A DNA stretch of 64,000 bases from Catenulispora sp. MAP5-51 (GCF_041261205.1 NZ_JBGCCH010000001.1:1-64000), one strand, 5' to 3'. Positions 26,920 through 36,577 are shown, counted from the stretch's first letter. The notes: generated by a model from the letters alone, not told the origin. Numbers and translations are program-made.

Positions 26920-28464
26920 TCACATGGCTCGCCGCACCGCAGGACTCACCGATCTTTCGGTGCCGCGCGGTCTGGCTTCCGTCCGTGTAGGTACGCTCCT
27001 TCCCTGATACCTGAGGCACACAGCAGAGGCGGCGAGCCATAGCGGTGCGATGCTCGCGGCGAGCAGGCCGACGACGAGGTGCTTTGTCACCTCGTTTCCA
27101 TCGCCATATATCGAAACGAAGTACTGGAGAACGGCAAAACTCAACAGGATCCCTGCCACGAGGGCGAAGCCGCGAGGTTTCGAATTCGGCGCTGAGCGAC
27201 GAAATAGCCATACCGCAGCAGTGCCGCAGAAACCCCAGTAGCAGATGATCGCAGATATGCCGAAGCTGCGAAAGGCTCGTGAAATATCTGTCACCAGGAT
27301 CATCCGCTGTTCCTGGGTGCCGGCTGGGTGGTCCGCGCTCTCGTCATAGGTCCCGATGTAGTCATTTCTAAAAGACAGGTAGGCTTTCGCCCCGCCTGTG
27401 AAAATCTTGGCCGACATGGCGGGATTCATAGCAAAATAGTGGGCGAGGTTGACCTGCGTTAGCTTCCCCGAAATCGCCGCATACTCGGGATCATTGGGGA
27501 TGGACTTCTCGCTCCACCAGTTCGAGCCGCTGTATGCGCCAAACCTTCTTGGCAGGCCGAGGTCAACCGCAACGCCACCGGGATCTTTCGACAGGGGCAT
27601 CACGGTCATGGTCACTTCGTTGCTGACGTTGACCTTTTCGAGCGGGATATCTCCATCAGGTGAGAATGCTCCGAGCACCCACAGCGCTGTCATCAATATT
27701 GAACCGACGCAGAGCGCTGGAAGAGCGCGACTGCCGAGCCTGTTGCTGAAGCGACGAATTTCGATCTTGCGAAAAGCGAAGAAGAGGCATAGTGGAACCG
27801 CGAGTGTCGCGGTCTCGGTTTTGGCGCCGACTATCAGGAGTGCGCCGAACCAGGCGAGGAGAAACGCCGGCAATCGATGAGTCTCTCTGCCGACGAACGC
27901 CACAGCGGCAACGGCGAAAATAAGCACACCGTATAGTGCTGCAGTCTCGGTATAGGGCGAACCGGCGTAGTCGGCGAATGCCGCATCGGCGGCAACGATG
28001 AAAAGGGCCGCAGCAAAAGCGGTCCGAATGGCTGGCGAAATCCCCGAAAGAGTGCGGAGCGTGATCGCGATGACGACACCGACGATCATACAGTAAGGAA
28101 GAATGAGTTCCCGCGCGTCGAGGGCTTCTGATCGGCCGAGAATATTTTGGTCCATCCACGACGCAACAATGAGCGGAACTGCCTGAATCGTCGCGTATCC
28201 GTCACACTTCTGGCCCTTGAGGATCCCATAGTGGATCACAGCGAATGCCCAACGCCGACTACTCGGTGCCGCATGGATGACACAAAGTAGCCGACGCCCA
28301 TCGCCGTTGTCCGCCATCGTGACCGGTGTAGGAAACAGCAGTCGCGCTGCCATCGCAAGAGCGGCGACTAACCCGACTGTTTCGGGCGCGAATTTTCGAT
28401 CAAGTTGCGTGACGGCGAGCCGGTAGGCGTCCCTCGCCAGTGGCGGTGGCATGGCGTAGATCAT
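26920..28464 (-). CDS. Polytopic membrane protein of unknown function, lower GC
   Basis: A 514-aa protein with about ten predicted membrane helices (for example VGVVIAITLRTLSGI, GVLIFAVAAVAFVG, GFALVAGILLSFAVLQYFVS). A long loop of about 110 residues between helices (DGDIPLEKVNVSN onward) would face outside. An early motif VTMADNGDGRRLLC precedes the first loops. The topology is like GT-C glycosyltransferases or surface-polysaccharide enzymes, but I recognise no diagnostic motif. The G+C content is visibly below its neighbours (33 of 60 bases in 27421-27480), with codons such as ATA and AAA that are rare elsewhere here. This suggests horizontal acquisition. The start is uncertain because no good ribosome-binding site precedes the ATG at 28464 or the one at 28452. 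Confidence 0.75.
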   Translation of the reverse strand: MIYAMPPPLARDAYRLAVTQLDRKFAPETVGLVAALAMAARLLFPTPVTMADNGDGRRLLCVIHAAPSSRRWAFAVIHYGILKGQKCDGYATIQAVPLIVASWMDQNILGRSEALDARELILPYCMIVGVVIAITLRTLSGISPAIRTAFAAALFIVAADAAFADYAGSPYTETAALYGVLIFAVAAVAFVGRETHRLPAFLLAWFGALLIVGAKTETATLAVPLCLFFAFRKIEIRRFSNRLGSRALPALCVGSILMTALWVLGAFSPDGDIPLEKVNVSNEVTMTVMPLSKDPGGVAVDLGLPRRFGAYSGSNWWSEKSIPNDPEYAAISGKLTQVNLAHYFAMNPAMSAKIFTGGAKAYLSFRNDYIGTYDESADHPAGTQEQRMILVTDISRAFRSFGISAIICYWGFCGTAAVWLFRRSAPNSKPRGFALVAGILLSFAVLQYFVSIYGDGNEVTKHLVVGLLAASIAPLWLAASAVCLRYQGRSVPTRTEARPRGTERSVSPAVRRAM

Positions 28465-28639
28465 ACAAACCGTATCAGGGTCCTGCTCTGGCCGTAGTCA
28501 AATCTCATGGTCGATACCGCGGCCTTCGCTCGAAACGGTCACGAAGCTCATCCGCCGCCGTGAAGACGGCGTAACGCCCAGCGCGCCCGGCGTGTGATCG
28601 CCCGGAAACCTGCCCTTCCTACGGTGCTGGCTGTGGGAA

Positions 28640-28659
28640 CCCTCCCACGGCAGGGAGGG
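28640..28659 (+). promoter_or_regulatory. Hairpin covering the ribosome-binding site of the nitrate reductase
   Basis: CCCTCCC (28640-28646) and GGGAGGG (28653-28659) form a perfect 7-bp stem with a 6-nt loop. The right arm is the Shine-Dalgarno sequence of the TTG start at 28666. The anti-SD-like left arm could hide it, so translation may be controlled. Confidence 0.55.
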
Positions 28660-28665
28660 GCGGCC

Positions 28666-31600
28666 TTGACCACCACACCGGAAGCGACCCGGACCGCGCG
28701 CACCGTGTGCTCGTACTGCGGGGTCGGGTGCGGGATCACGCTGGAGATCGCCCGGGACCCGGAGACCGGGAAGCGGCGGGCGGTGAAGGCGTCCGGGGAC
28801 AAGGCTCATCCGGCGAACTCCGGGCGGCTGTGCACCAAGGGCGCTACCAGCGTCGACATGATGGCCGCGCCGGGGCGCGTTCGTAAGGCGCTGGTGCGGG
28901 CCGAGCGCGGGGATGAGCCGGTCGAGACCGATGTCGATGAGGCGATCGCGACCGTCGCGGCTCGGCTGCGGGCGATCCTGGACGAGCACGGTCCCGACGC
29001 TCTGTCCTTCTACGTCTCCGGCCAGATGTCGTTGGAGGCGCAGTACCTGGCCAACAAGCTGGCCAAGGGCTTTGTGCGGACCAACCAGATCGAGTCGAAC
29101 TCGCGGCTGTGCATGGCCTCGGCCGGCTCCGGTTACAAGCTCTCGTTCGGTGCGGACGGGCCGCCCGGCTCGTATCAGGATTTTGATTCCGCCGACGTGT
29201 TCTTCGTCATCGGCGCGAACATGGCCGACTGCCATCCGATCCTGTTCCTGCGGATGATGGAGCGCGTCAAGGCCGGCGCCAAGCTGATCGTCGTCGATCC
29301 GCGGCGCAACGCCACCGCAGACAAAGCCGACCTGTTCCTGCCGATCAAGCCCGGTACCGACCTCGCGCTGCTGAACGGCCTGCTGCACCTGTTGGTCGCG
29401 GACGGCCACATCGACGAGAACTTCATCGCCGAGCACACCGACGGCTGGGAGGCGATGCCGGAGTTCCTGCGCGACTATCCGCCGGAGACGGTCGCGCAGA
29501 TCACCGGCCTGCCCGAAGCCGGCATCCGGCAGGCCGCGGCGTGGATCGGCGCCGCGGGGGAGTGGATGAGCTGCTGGACCATGGGCCTGAACCAGTCCAC
29601 GCACGGCACCTGGAACACCAACGCGCTGGTCAACCTGCACCTGGCGACCGGCGCGATCTGCCGCCCCGGCTCCGGCCCCTTCTCGCTGACCGGGCAGCCG
29701 AACGCGATGGGCGGCCGGGAGATGGGCTACATGGGCCCGGGACTGCCCGGGCAGCGCTCGGTCCTGGTCGCCGACGAGCGGGCCTTCATCGAGGGCATGT
29801 GGCAGATCCCCGAAGGCTCCCTGCGTACCGAGGTCGGACGGGGAACGGTCGAGATGTTCGGGCAGATGGCCGCCGGGGACATCAAGGCGTGCTGGATCAT
29901 CTGCACCAACCCGGTGGCCTCGGTCGCCAACCGCAAGACCGTGATCGCCGGCCTGGAGGCCGCCGAGCTGGTCATCACCCAGGACGTCTTCGCCGAGACC
30001 GAGACGAACGCCTACGCCGACGTCGTCCTTCCGGCCACGCTGTGGGCCGAGTCCGACGGCGTCATGGTCAACTCCGAACGGAACCTGACCCTGGTGCCCG
30101 GCGTCATCGACCCGCCCGGCCAGGCGCTGCCGGACTGGCAGCTGATCGCGCGGGTGGCGTGCGAGATGGGCTTCGCGCAGGGCTTCACCTACGCGAGCTC
30201 TGAAGAGGTGTTCGAGGAACTGAAGCAGGCGTGGAACCCGAAGACCGGCTGGGACCTGCGCGGCGTGAGCTACGAACGGCTGCGCACCACCCCGGTCCAG
30301 TGGCCGGCGCCAGTCGCGGACGGCCCGGACCGCAACCCGATCCGCTACGTCAACGACGGCGTCAGCCAGACCCTGCTGGAACACCAGGACGGGACGCGCC
30401 CCCGGCTCGCCTTCCCGACCGCGAACGGCCGGGCGCAGTTCTTCGCCCGGCCGCACCTGCCGCCGGCCGAGCTGCCCGACGACGACTATCCGTTCGTCCT
30501 GAACACCGGACGGCTTCAGCACCAGTGGCACACGATGACCAAGACCGGGAAGGTCGCCAAGCTCACCAAGCTCACCCCGGGGCCTTTCGTCGAGGTCCAC
30601 CCGGAGGACGCGGCACGTCTCGGCATCGCCGAGGGTGATCCGGTGGAGGTCGCCTCGCGCCGCGGGCGCGCGGTGTTGCCCGCTGTGGTGACCGATCGGG
30701 TGCGGCTTGGGACCTGTTTCGCGCCCTTCCACTGGAACGACCTGTTCGGTGAGTACTTGAGCGTCAACGCTGTCACCAACGACGCGGTGGATCCGGTGTC
30801 CTTCCAGCCCGAGTTCAAGGTGTGCGCCGTGGCGCTGGCCAAGACGGCCGCGCCGGTGCCGGCGGTTGTCGTGACGCCCGCACCGGCTGCCGTGCCGGCC
30901 CCGACTCCGGCTCTGGCCGCCCCGACTCCGGCTCCGGCTCCGGCTCTGGCTCCGGTCGCCGACGAGTTGGCCACCGTGTTCGGTATCGCCGATTTAGCCC
31001 CGCCGGTCTTGGCCGAGCCGGAACGCCACTACCTGGCAGGCTTCTTGTCCGGACTGACTTTGAGGCCGCCGGATGGGAGCGTTCCGGTGCTGCCGCCGGG
31101 CGCGCCCTTCGCGCCGGAGACCGCGCTGTGGGTCGATGGCGTTCTGGCCGGGAGGTTCTCGCGCACCGCGTTGCTCGACAGGGCAGATCCAGAATCGGTC
31201 CCGGCGTCCCGGCGGCTGCTCGTGCTCTGGGCCTCGCAGACCGGCAACGCCGAGCAGTTCGCGGCGACCGTCACCGAACGCCTGGCGGCCGAGGGCCAGC
31301 GCGCCGAACTGCTGCCGATGGCCGACGCCGCCCCGGAGCATCTGATCCCTGATACCGATGCCCTGATCGTGACCAGCACCTTCGGCGACGGCGACGCCCC
31401 GGACAACGGCGCAGGGTTCTGGCAGGCGCTGTCCGCCCCTGACGCCGCCCGGCTCGACGGACTCCGGTACGCGGTCCTGGCCCTGGGCGACTCCAACTAC
31501 GACGACTTCTGCGGACACGGCCGGCGGATCGACGAACGGCTCGCCGAACTCGGCGCCACGCGGCTTCTGGACCGGACCGACTGCGAACCGGACTACGAAG

Positions 31601-32922
31601 ACCCCGCCGATCAGTGGCTGGGCAGCATCATCAGCGTCCTGGCACAGCCGATTGCCGTGCCCGCGGCCGTCGAGGCAGCGCCGAACCCGACGAATCCACC
31701 TCCGGCCGCAACTGCCCCGGCCTTTGCGCCGACTACAGCGCCGACCGCCCCGCCAGCCTCCGCGCCGACCACCGGCCCCGCCCCCGCATCCGCCTACACC
31801 AAAGCCTCGCCGTTCTCGACCCTGCTCGTCGGAAACCGCCTGCTGAGCCTGCCCGGCTCCGGCAAGGAGATCCGCCAGTTCGCCTTCGACACCCGCGAGG
31901 GCCAACTGGCCTACCAGGCCGGCGACGCCCTCGGCGTGTGGCCCGTCAACGGCGCCGACCTGGTCGCCGAGTGGCTCGCGCTCACCGGCGCCGATCCCGC
32001 CGAGCCGGTCGAGCTGGTCCAGGCCGGCGGCGCCGCGCCGCTGCCGCTGGCCGAGGCCCTGCGTACCCGCATGGACATCACGCGCATCACCACCGCCCTG
32101 CTGAAGTTCGTGGCCGACCGGACCGGCAACCACGACCTGAAACGGCTGGTGCGTCCGGACAACAAGGACGAACTCGCCAAGTGGGCCTGGGGCCGCCAGG
32201 CCGCCGACCTGCTCGCGGCGTTCCCGGTCCGGGCCCCGGCCGCCGAGTGGGTCAGGGTGCTCAAACGCCTGCAGCCGCGCCTGTACTCGATCTCCTCCAG
32301 CCCGCTGGCCCACCCCGGCCAGGTCCGCCTCACCGTCTCGGTCGTCCGCTACAGCGGCGAGAGCGGCCGGGACCGGGGCGGCGTGTGCTCGACGTACCTG
32401 GCTGACCACGCCGACGACGGCCCGGTGCAGGTCTTCGTCCAGTCCTCCCCGCACTTCCGCCCGCCGGCCGACCCCGCCACCCCCACGATCATGATCGGCC
32501 CCGGAACCGGCGTCGCACCGTTCATCGGCTTCCTGGAGGAGCGCCGCGAACGCGGCCACACCGGCGCCAACTGGCTCTTCTTCGGCGAACAGCATCAGGC
32601 CACTGACTTCTACTACCGCGAGGAACTGGAGGCACACCGGGCATCGGGCCTGCTGGACCGCCTGGACGTCGCCTTCTCCCGCGACCAGCGCGCCAAGATC
32701 TACGTCCAGGACCGGATGCGCGACCACGGCGTCCGGCTGTGGCGCCGGCTGCAGGAAGGCGCCCACCTCTACGTCTGCGGCGACGCCACGCGCATGGCCA
32801 AGGACGTCGACCAGGCGCTGAGGGACATCGCCATGGCCCACGGCGGCATGGAAGAGCAGGAGGCCGCCGCCTATCTGCGGCGGCTGGCGGGGGACAAGCG
32901 GTACGTGCGCGACGTCTACTGA
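28666..32922 (+). CDS. Assimilatory nitrate reductase fused to CysJ-like flavoprotein reductase
   Basis: A 1418-aa bifunctional protein. Residues about 10-720 are a NasA/NasC-type molybdopterin nitrate reductase: the N-terminal [4Fe-4S] cysteines are in [10 protein letters not shown] plus RLCTKG, followed by [21 protein letters not shown] and [12 protein letters not shown] Pro/Ala linker (about 725-765) leads to a flavodoxin domain (about 845-985, [20 protein letters not shown]) and an FAD/NADPH reductase of the sulfite-reductase alpha type (about 1045-1418, [40 protein letters not shown]). The fusion lets NADPH reduce nitrate to nitrite in one chain. Known actinobacterial proteins have this layout. 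The TTG at 28666 is chosen for GGAGG 7 nt upstream; an in-frame GTG at 28594 would add a non-conserved leader. No nitrite reductase or nitrate transporter is adjacent. Confidence 0.9.
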   Translation: MTTTPEATRTARTVCSYCGVGCGITLEIARDPETGKRRAVKASGDKAHPANSGRLCTKGATSVDMMAAPGRVRKALVRAERGDEPVETDVDEAIATVAARLRAILDEHGPDALSFYVSGQMSLEAQYLANKLAKGFVRTNQIESNSRLCMASAGSGYKLSFGADGPPGSYQDFDSADVFFVIGANMADCHPILFLRMMERVKAGAKLIVVDPRRNATADKADLFLPIKPGTDLALLNGLLHLLVADGHIDENFIAEHTDGWEAMPEFLRDYPPETVAQITGLPEAGIRQAAAWIGAAGEWMSCWTMGLNQSTHGTWNTNALVNLHLATGAICRPGSGPFSLTGQPNAMGGREMGYMGPGLPGQRSVLVADERAFIEGMWQIPEGSLRTEVGRGTVEMFGQMAAGDIKACWIICTNPVASVANRKTVIAGLEAAELVITQDVFAETETNAYADVVLPATLWAESDGVMVNSERNLTLVPGVIDPPGQALPDWQLIARVACEMGFAQGFTYASSEEVFEELKQAWNPKTGWDLRGVSYERLRTTPVQWPAPVADGPDRNPIRYVNDGVSQTLLEHQDGTRPRLAFPTANGRAQFFARPHLPPAELPDDDYPFVLNTGRLQHQWHTMTKTGKVAKLTKLTPGPFVEVHPEDAARLGIAEGDPVEVASRRGRAVLPAVVTDRVRLGTCFAPFHWNDLFGEYLSVNAVTNDAVDPVSFQPEFKVCAVALAKTAAPVPAVVVTPAPAAVPAPTPALAAPTPAPAPALAPVADELATVFGIADLAPPVLAEPERHYLAGFLSGLTLRPPDGSVPVLPPGAPFAPETALWVDGVLAGRFSRTALLDRADPESVPASRRLLVLWASQTGNAEQFAATVTERLAAEGQRAELLPMADAAPEHLIPDTDALIVTSTFGDGDAPDNGAGFWQALSAPDAARLDGLRYAVLALGDSNYDDFCGHGRRIDERLAELGATRLLDRTDCEPDYEDPADQWLGSIISVLAQPIAVPAAVEAAPNPTNPPPAATAPAFAPTTAPTAPPASAPTTGPAPASAYTKASPFSTLLVGNRLLSLPGSGKEIRQFAFDTREGQLAYQAGDALGVWPVNGADLVAEWLALTGADPAEPVELVQAGGAAPLPLAEALRTRMDITRITTALLKFVADRTGNHDLKRLVRPDNKDELAKWAWGRQAADLLAAFPVRAPAAEWVRVLKRLQPRLYSISSSPLAHPGQVRLTVSVVRYSGESGRDRGGVCSTYLADHADDGPVQVFVQSSPHFRPPADPATPTIMIGPGTGVAPFIGFLEERRERGHTGANWLFFGEQHQATDFYYREELEAHRASGLLDRLDVAFSRDQRAKIYVQDRMRDHGVRLWRRLQEGAHLYVCGDATRMAKDVDQALRDIAMAHGGMEEQEAAAYLRRLAGDKRYVRDVY

Positions 32923-32954
32923 GCCGATTCCCAGCCGGGCTCGCCTGCCCCGTA

Positions 32955-32976
32955 CGAGTCCGGGTGTAAGGACTCG
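32955..32976. terminator. Hairpin between convergent genes
   Basis: CGAGTCC (32955-32961) and GGACTCG (32970-32976) form a perfect 7-bp stem with an 8-nt loop. A GC-rich inverted segment follows (GCCGGCCGCCAGCCGCCGGC). It lies between the nitrate reductase and the convergent fusion gene. Confidence 0.55.
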
Positions 32977-33013
32977 GGCCGGCCGCCAGCCGCCGGCTGA
33001 CTTCGGCCAGACC

Positions 33014-34039
33014 TCAGCCGATGTCCAACAGCTGTTCGTAGAACCCGCCGAACCCGCCGGCGGGTTCTACGAGGTGGATCTCCAGGATCCAGTGGCAGAC
33101 GCGCCCGGCGCGGTCCGTGCCGCGCATCGGCGTGGTGTTGCCCGGGGCGATGTAGGAGTGGATGCGCTCGGCGTCCATGATCTCGTGCGGGAACTCGCCG
33201 ACCAGGTGGCCGGCGAAGCCGGTGCCGCCGAGGTGCCAGCCGGCTTCGCGGGCCAGCCGGTCGATCTCGGCGTGCAGCTGCGCGCCGGTGATGGCGGGGT
33301 GCTCGGCGAAGAAGCGGCGGCCGGCGTCGAAGATGCGGGGGAGGTCGGCGGTCAGGCGGAGTTTGACCGGGTCGTCGCCCAGGACGTAGGTGCGGCCGAG
33401 GTCGGCTTCGAATTCGGCGAAGATCGGGCCGAAGTCGGCGAAGGCGATGTCGTCGTGCTGCAGGATGCGGTCCGGGGGGTTGTCGTTGTAGGGCAGCAGG
33501 GTGTTGGGGCCGGAGCGGATGATGCGCTTGTGCCAGTGGCGGGTGGCGCCGAACAGGTCGTCGGCCAGGTCCCGGATCCGGTCGCTGATCGCCTTCTCGG
33601 ACTGCCCGGCCGCGATCAGGCCGTGTTCGACCACTGTGTCGAACAACTTGATGGCGTTGGCCTGCGCCTCCAGCAGCCGCCGGATTCGGAACTCCTCGGC
33701 GGTCGCGGAGTCGACGTACACCCACGCCTTCGCCCCGGAGCGCAGCTCGACGGGGACTCGCAGATAGTCGACCTCGTAGGCGTCGGCGGCGGCGAGGTCG
33801 TCCGGGCTCAGGGTGAACACCGTGCCCTCGACCGCGTCGTGCGGGTCGCCGCTCGGCACGGCGACCGGGTGCAGTTCGTTGCCGCTGTCGGCGATCACCG
33901 AGGCGTCGGTGATCGCCACCGTCTCCAGGCGGAAGCCGACGAGCGCGTCGGGCCGTCCGGACAGCTCGCGGCCGAACCTGGCCGTCTGCACGCGCGGCAG
34001 CCGGAGGGTGCCGTAGGAGAACAGAAGTTGGTCAGCCAT
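33014..34039 (-). CDS. Gamma-glutamylcyclotransferase-like/M24 metallopeptidase-like fusion
   Basis: A 341-aa protein joining two folds normally found separately. Residues 1-about 112 are an AIG2/GGCT-like domain with the substrate loop LLFSYGTLR and the expected catalytic glutamate in LAAADAYEVDYLRV. Residues about 120-341 are an M24 (pita-bread, Xaa-Pro-aminopeptidase-like) domain beginning RRLLEAQANAIKLFDTV. It has metal-ligand-type positions in IAFADFGPIFAEFEADLGRT, GHLVGEFPHE and CHWILEIHLV. The reading frame is continuous with no sign of a join error. GGCT enzymes release 5-oxoproline from gamma-glutamyl amines and M24 proteins cleave N-terminal residues, so a combined gamma-glutamyl-peptide role is conceivable but is inference. 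The ATG at 34039 follows a GGGGG stretch. Confidence 0.85.
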   Translation of the reverse strand: MADQLLFSYGTLRLPRVQTARFGRELSGRPDALVGFRLETVAITDASVIADSGNELHPVAVPSGDPHDAVEGTVFTLSPDDLAAADAYEVDYLRVPVELRSGAKAWVYVDSATAEEFRIRRLLEAQANAIKLFDTVVEHGLIAAGQSEKAISDRIRDLADDLFGATRHWHKRIIRSGPNTLLPYNDNPPDRILQHDDIAFADFGPIFAEFEADLGRTYVLGDDPVKLRLTADLPRIFDAGRRFFAEHPAITGAQLHAEIDRLAREAGWHLGGTGFAGHLVGEFPHEIMDAERIHSYIAPGNTTPMRGTDRAGRVCHWILEIHLVEPAGGFGGFYEQLLDIG

Positions 34040-34225
34040 GGAGACCCCCGGGTGCGCGGTGCAGATACCAGCGGAATCTTCTCACCCGGGCCGCATCTAC
34101 GCGTCGGCGCTCCATCGATTTGCGTATCAGTGTCTAGTGGCGGTTAACGTAAGACCCGGCCGGGCAGATCCCGAGGTATTCGGCGGGCACGCCGACCCAC
34201 AGGACGATTCTCAGGGGGTAGGCGT

Positions 34226-35014
34226 TTGCAGCCCATGGTGCCGCGTCAGTCCACGGCTGAGGCCGGCTTCTCCGCGTTGGAGGAGATCAAGGAGCTCGCC
34301 TTGTCGCGACCCGCCGCACGCGGCCAGTTGGGCCGACTCCGCGACGAGCACGTGACCCTGATCGCCGAGCTCGATCAGACCCACCCCGCCGCCGCCGATC
34401 TCGGCGACCGGTACGTCGACGCCGGAGCACGCGGGATCGCCGTCCGCACCCGCACGTCCGACGCGGACCCCGGCGCCGTGGCACAGATCAGTGCCCGCAT
34501 TCACGCCCCGCTGCTGTCCCTGGAGCCGGCCGACTCCAGCTACCGGCTCTGGTGGGCCCGGGCCTGCGGCGCCGACATGGTCGTGCTGCCCACCGAGACG
34601 CTGTCGGATCCGGCGCTGTACTCGCTGCTGGAGCGGGCCGAGTCGATCGGCATGGCCGCGATCGTCGAGGTGCGGGGGAGCGCGGATCTGGTGCGTGCGC
34701 TGCGTGCTCAGGCTAAGGCTGTCCTGTTGCGGCCTGATGCCGGTTCTGGTTCTAGTTCTGACGTCGGTGTCGGTGTCGGTGCCGGTGCCGGTATGGACGA
34801 GCTGCTGTCGCTGGTGCCGAACGGCGTGGTGAAGGTGGCCGAATGCGGTCCGGGCGGGCGTTCGAGCCTGATCACGTGCGCGCGCGGCGGTGCCGACGTC
34901 GTGCTGATCGGGGCGTCGCACCTGACCGGGACCGACCCCGCGTCGACCGTCGCCGGGCTCGCGGCCATGGGGGCCCACCCGGCTCTGACGGCGCGCGCCA
35001 GCCGGTCGGCCTGA
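34226..35014 (+). CDS. TrpC-like (indole-3-glycerol-phosphate synthase-like) barrel lacking catalytic residues
   Basis: A 262-aa TIM-barrel protein that aligns by eye with IGPS along most of its length: LIAELDQTHPAAADLGDRYV, then ARACGADMVVLPTETLSD, then AESIGMAAIVEVRG, and a phosphate-site end RGGADVVLIGASHLTGTDP. In true TrpC the first segment is AEVKRASPS and a second lysine lies in RKDF. Here both lysines are lost (AELDQTHPA; LSLEPADSS) and the Asn-Ala-Arg loop is replaced by LLRPDAGSGS followed by a VGVGVGAGAG tract. It probably does not make indole glycerol phosphate. No trp gene is nearby. The TTG at 34226 lies 7 nt after GGGGG; an ATG at 34235 is the alternative start. Confidence 0.7.
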   Translation: MQPMVPRQSTAEAGFSALEEIKELALSRPAARGQLGRLRDEHVTLIAELDQTHPAAADLGDRYVDAGARGIAVRTRTSDADPGAVAQISARIHAPLLSLEPADSSYRLWWARACGADMVVLPTETLSDPALYSLLERAESIGMAAIVEVRGSADLVRALRAQAKAVLLRPDAGSGSSSDVGVGVGAGAGMDELLSLVPNGVVKVAECGPGGRSSLITCARGGADVVLIGASHLTGTDPASTVAGLAAMGAHPALTARASRSA

Positions 35015-35173
35015 CTGGCGAAACAGCTCAGGGCCACCAGGGCCGGGTCGAGTTCGCGCAGCCTGTTCGCGCAGCCCCCGCTGTGTTCACAGACATTGTG
35101 TTCGGCACCCGTCCGGCCGCCCCCGGCAGCCACCCGAGCGGCTCCGGCACCGTGCCGACCGTAGATTCGAAAC

Positions 35174-35589
35174 CATGACCGGGACCTCGTGCCGACCCTG
35201 CTGGAGATCGCCGGGCTGGACGCCGCCGAGACGGCCGCCCGCCACCCGGGGCTCAAGGGGCACTCGCTGATGCCCGTGCTCCACGGCCGGCCGGTCCGCG
35301 AGGGCATCCTGAACGCGGTGGAGTCGATCACGACGCTGGACGCCTCGTTCTGGTTCGAGTTCGCCGACGCCGAGGCGCCCCGCCGGGCACACCCAAGCCG
35401 CAGCTCTACGACTACCAGGAGCGCCAGGGCCGCCACCCCGACGACCTGCTGGACGAGCTGAACACCCCCGAGCGCCGCCGCCGCTACATCGGCGAGTTCT
35501 TCGGCCACCGCATGTGGTGCCCGCCCAACGCCTTCAGCGAGGCCGACATCGCCCTGCTCACCGAGTCGGCTACCGCGCGCGAGCAGTGA
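35174..35589 (+). pseudogene. Sulfatase C-terminal remnant, frameshifted
   Basis: The first frame reads DLVPTLLEIAG and KGHSLMPVLHGRPVREGIL, the usual sequence just after the active-site half of type I sulfatases. Near 35385 similarity passes to another frame reading PQLYDYQERQGRHPDDLLDE and MWCPPNAFSEADIALLTE, which ends at TGA 35589. The N-terminal two thirds, including the formylglycine-forming cysteine motif, is missing. The upstream gene (34226-35014) is unrelated. This is a decayed 3' piece with at least one frameshift. Confidence 0.8.
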
Positions 35590-35684
35590 TGGTGATGACG
35601 CCGGACAGGCGGGGGAGTAGCGGCGTGAGAATACGGTGACGGTTGGAGCGTTTGGGGCGCCGGATCCGGGCTATCAGGAAGGTC

Positions 35685-35717
35685 GGCCGTCCCGGCCTCC
35701 CCCCCGCCGGGACGGCC
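35685..35717 (+). terminator. Strong hairpin downstream of the sulfatase relic
   Basis: GGCCGTCCCGGC (35685-35696) pairs perfectly with GCCGGGACGGCC (35706-35717) across a cytosine-rich 9-nt loop. The 35590-35857 stretch holds no gene. This hairpin is its only clear feature and insulates the MscS gene at 35858. Confidence 0.75.
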
Positions 35718-35857
35718 AATCGCGTTCTTCGTGCCTGTGGCTGTGGTCCCGGGCGCAGCCGCAGCGATCCTGATCACTTTCCCGCGCCCCCTGGTTTGAT
35801 CATGGCTGATCGCGGATAATCGGCGCGTTTGACCGGCGACGACCCTGGGAGGGCGGC

Positions 35858-36577
35858 ATGCACGACGGGAGTGTGAGTTCGGGGAACGGTGCGGAGCGAG
35901 AACTGCTTCTGCCACCCGCGGCCCACGCAGATGTACCGGACCTGCGCACGCGCGCAAGCCGGAGCCTGCGGCAGGTGCTCCTGCGACGCGGGGCCTTCGC
36001 CACCGCGATCGCGCTCGTGGCGCTGGTCGTCTCCTACCACTACGGCGGCTTGCTCGGTGCCGGCCAGCACCACGTCCTGCACCACCTGCTGGCGGCGGCG
36101 GGCGCCCTGGTGTTCCTCGGGGCCGCGGTGATCGCCGTGCGCTGCGCGACCAACGACATCCTGGGGCTGGTGCACGTCCCGGGCCGGCTCAGCGATGCCC
36201 GTGCGAGCACGTTCCGCATCCTGTGCCTGCTGTGCGGCTACATCCTCGTGGTCCTGGGCGGCCTGAGCCTGCTGCGGGTCCCGGTCGGGCACCTGCTGCT
36301 GGGCGGAGTCCTGACCGGGGTCATCCTGGGTATCGCGGCCCAGCAGGTCCTGGCGAACGTCTTCGCGGGCATCACGATCCTGTTCGCCAAGCCCTTCGCT
36401 GTCGGCGACGAGCTGCGCATCCGCTCCGGCGCCCTCGGCGGCCCGATCGTCGGCCGCGTGTCCGGGATGACGCTGACGTACGTGACGGTGTCGACCATCG
36501 CCGGCCCGGTGCTGCTGCCGAACAGCGCGGTGCTCGCGGCGGCGGTGGGGCCGGCGGCGGAGTGGCTTGAGCCCTAA
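35858..36577 (+). CDS. Short MscS-type mechanosensitive channel protein
   Basis: A 239-aa membrane protein. After a soluble N-terminus of about 40 residues come four membrane helices. The last is the MscS pore-lining segment ILGIAAQQVLANVFAGITIL, followed by FAKPFAVGDELRIRSG, which begins the beta domain of MscS. Canonical MscS continues through an alpha/beta cage of about 100 more residues. Here the protein stops soon after the beta domain (LPNSAVLAAAVGP). It may therefore be a minimal channel or a truncated one; the clean stop and good GGGAGGG ribosome-binding site favour a real gene. It ends 4 nt inside the convergent gene on the other strand. Confidence 0.82.
   Translation: MHDGSVSSGNGAERELLLPPAAHADVPDLRTRASRSLRQVLLRRGAFATAIALVALVVSYHYGGLLGAGQHHVLHHLLAAAGALVFLGAAVIAVRCATNDILGLVHVPGRLSDARASTFRILCLLCGYILVVLGGLSLLRVPVGHLLLGGVLTGVILGIAAQQVLANVFAGITILFAKPFAVGDELRIRSGALGGPIVGRVSGMTLTYVTVSTIAGPVLLPNSAVLAAAVGPAAEWLEP

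Noticed and set aside
28465-28593. GlnR-like half-sites (GAAAC, GTCAC, GTAAC) upstream of the nitrate reductase
   Set aside because: The spacing does not fit the GTnAC-N6-GaAAc arrangement on either strand.
28498-30732. Long minus-strand frame over the nitrate reductase
   Set aside because: Composition-driven shadow; the plus-strand frame has intact Fe-S and molybdopterin motifs.
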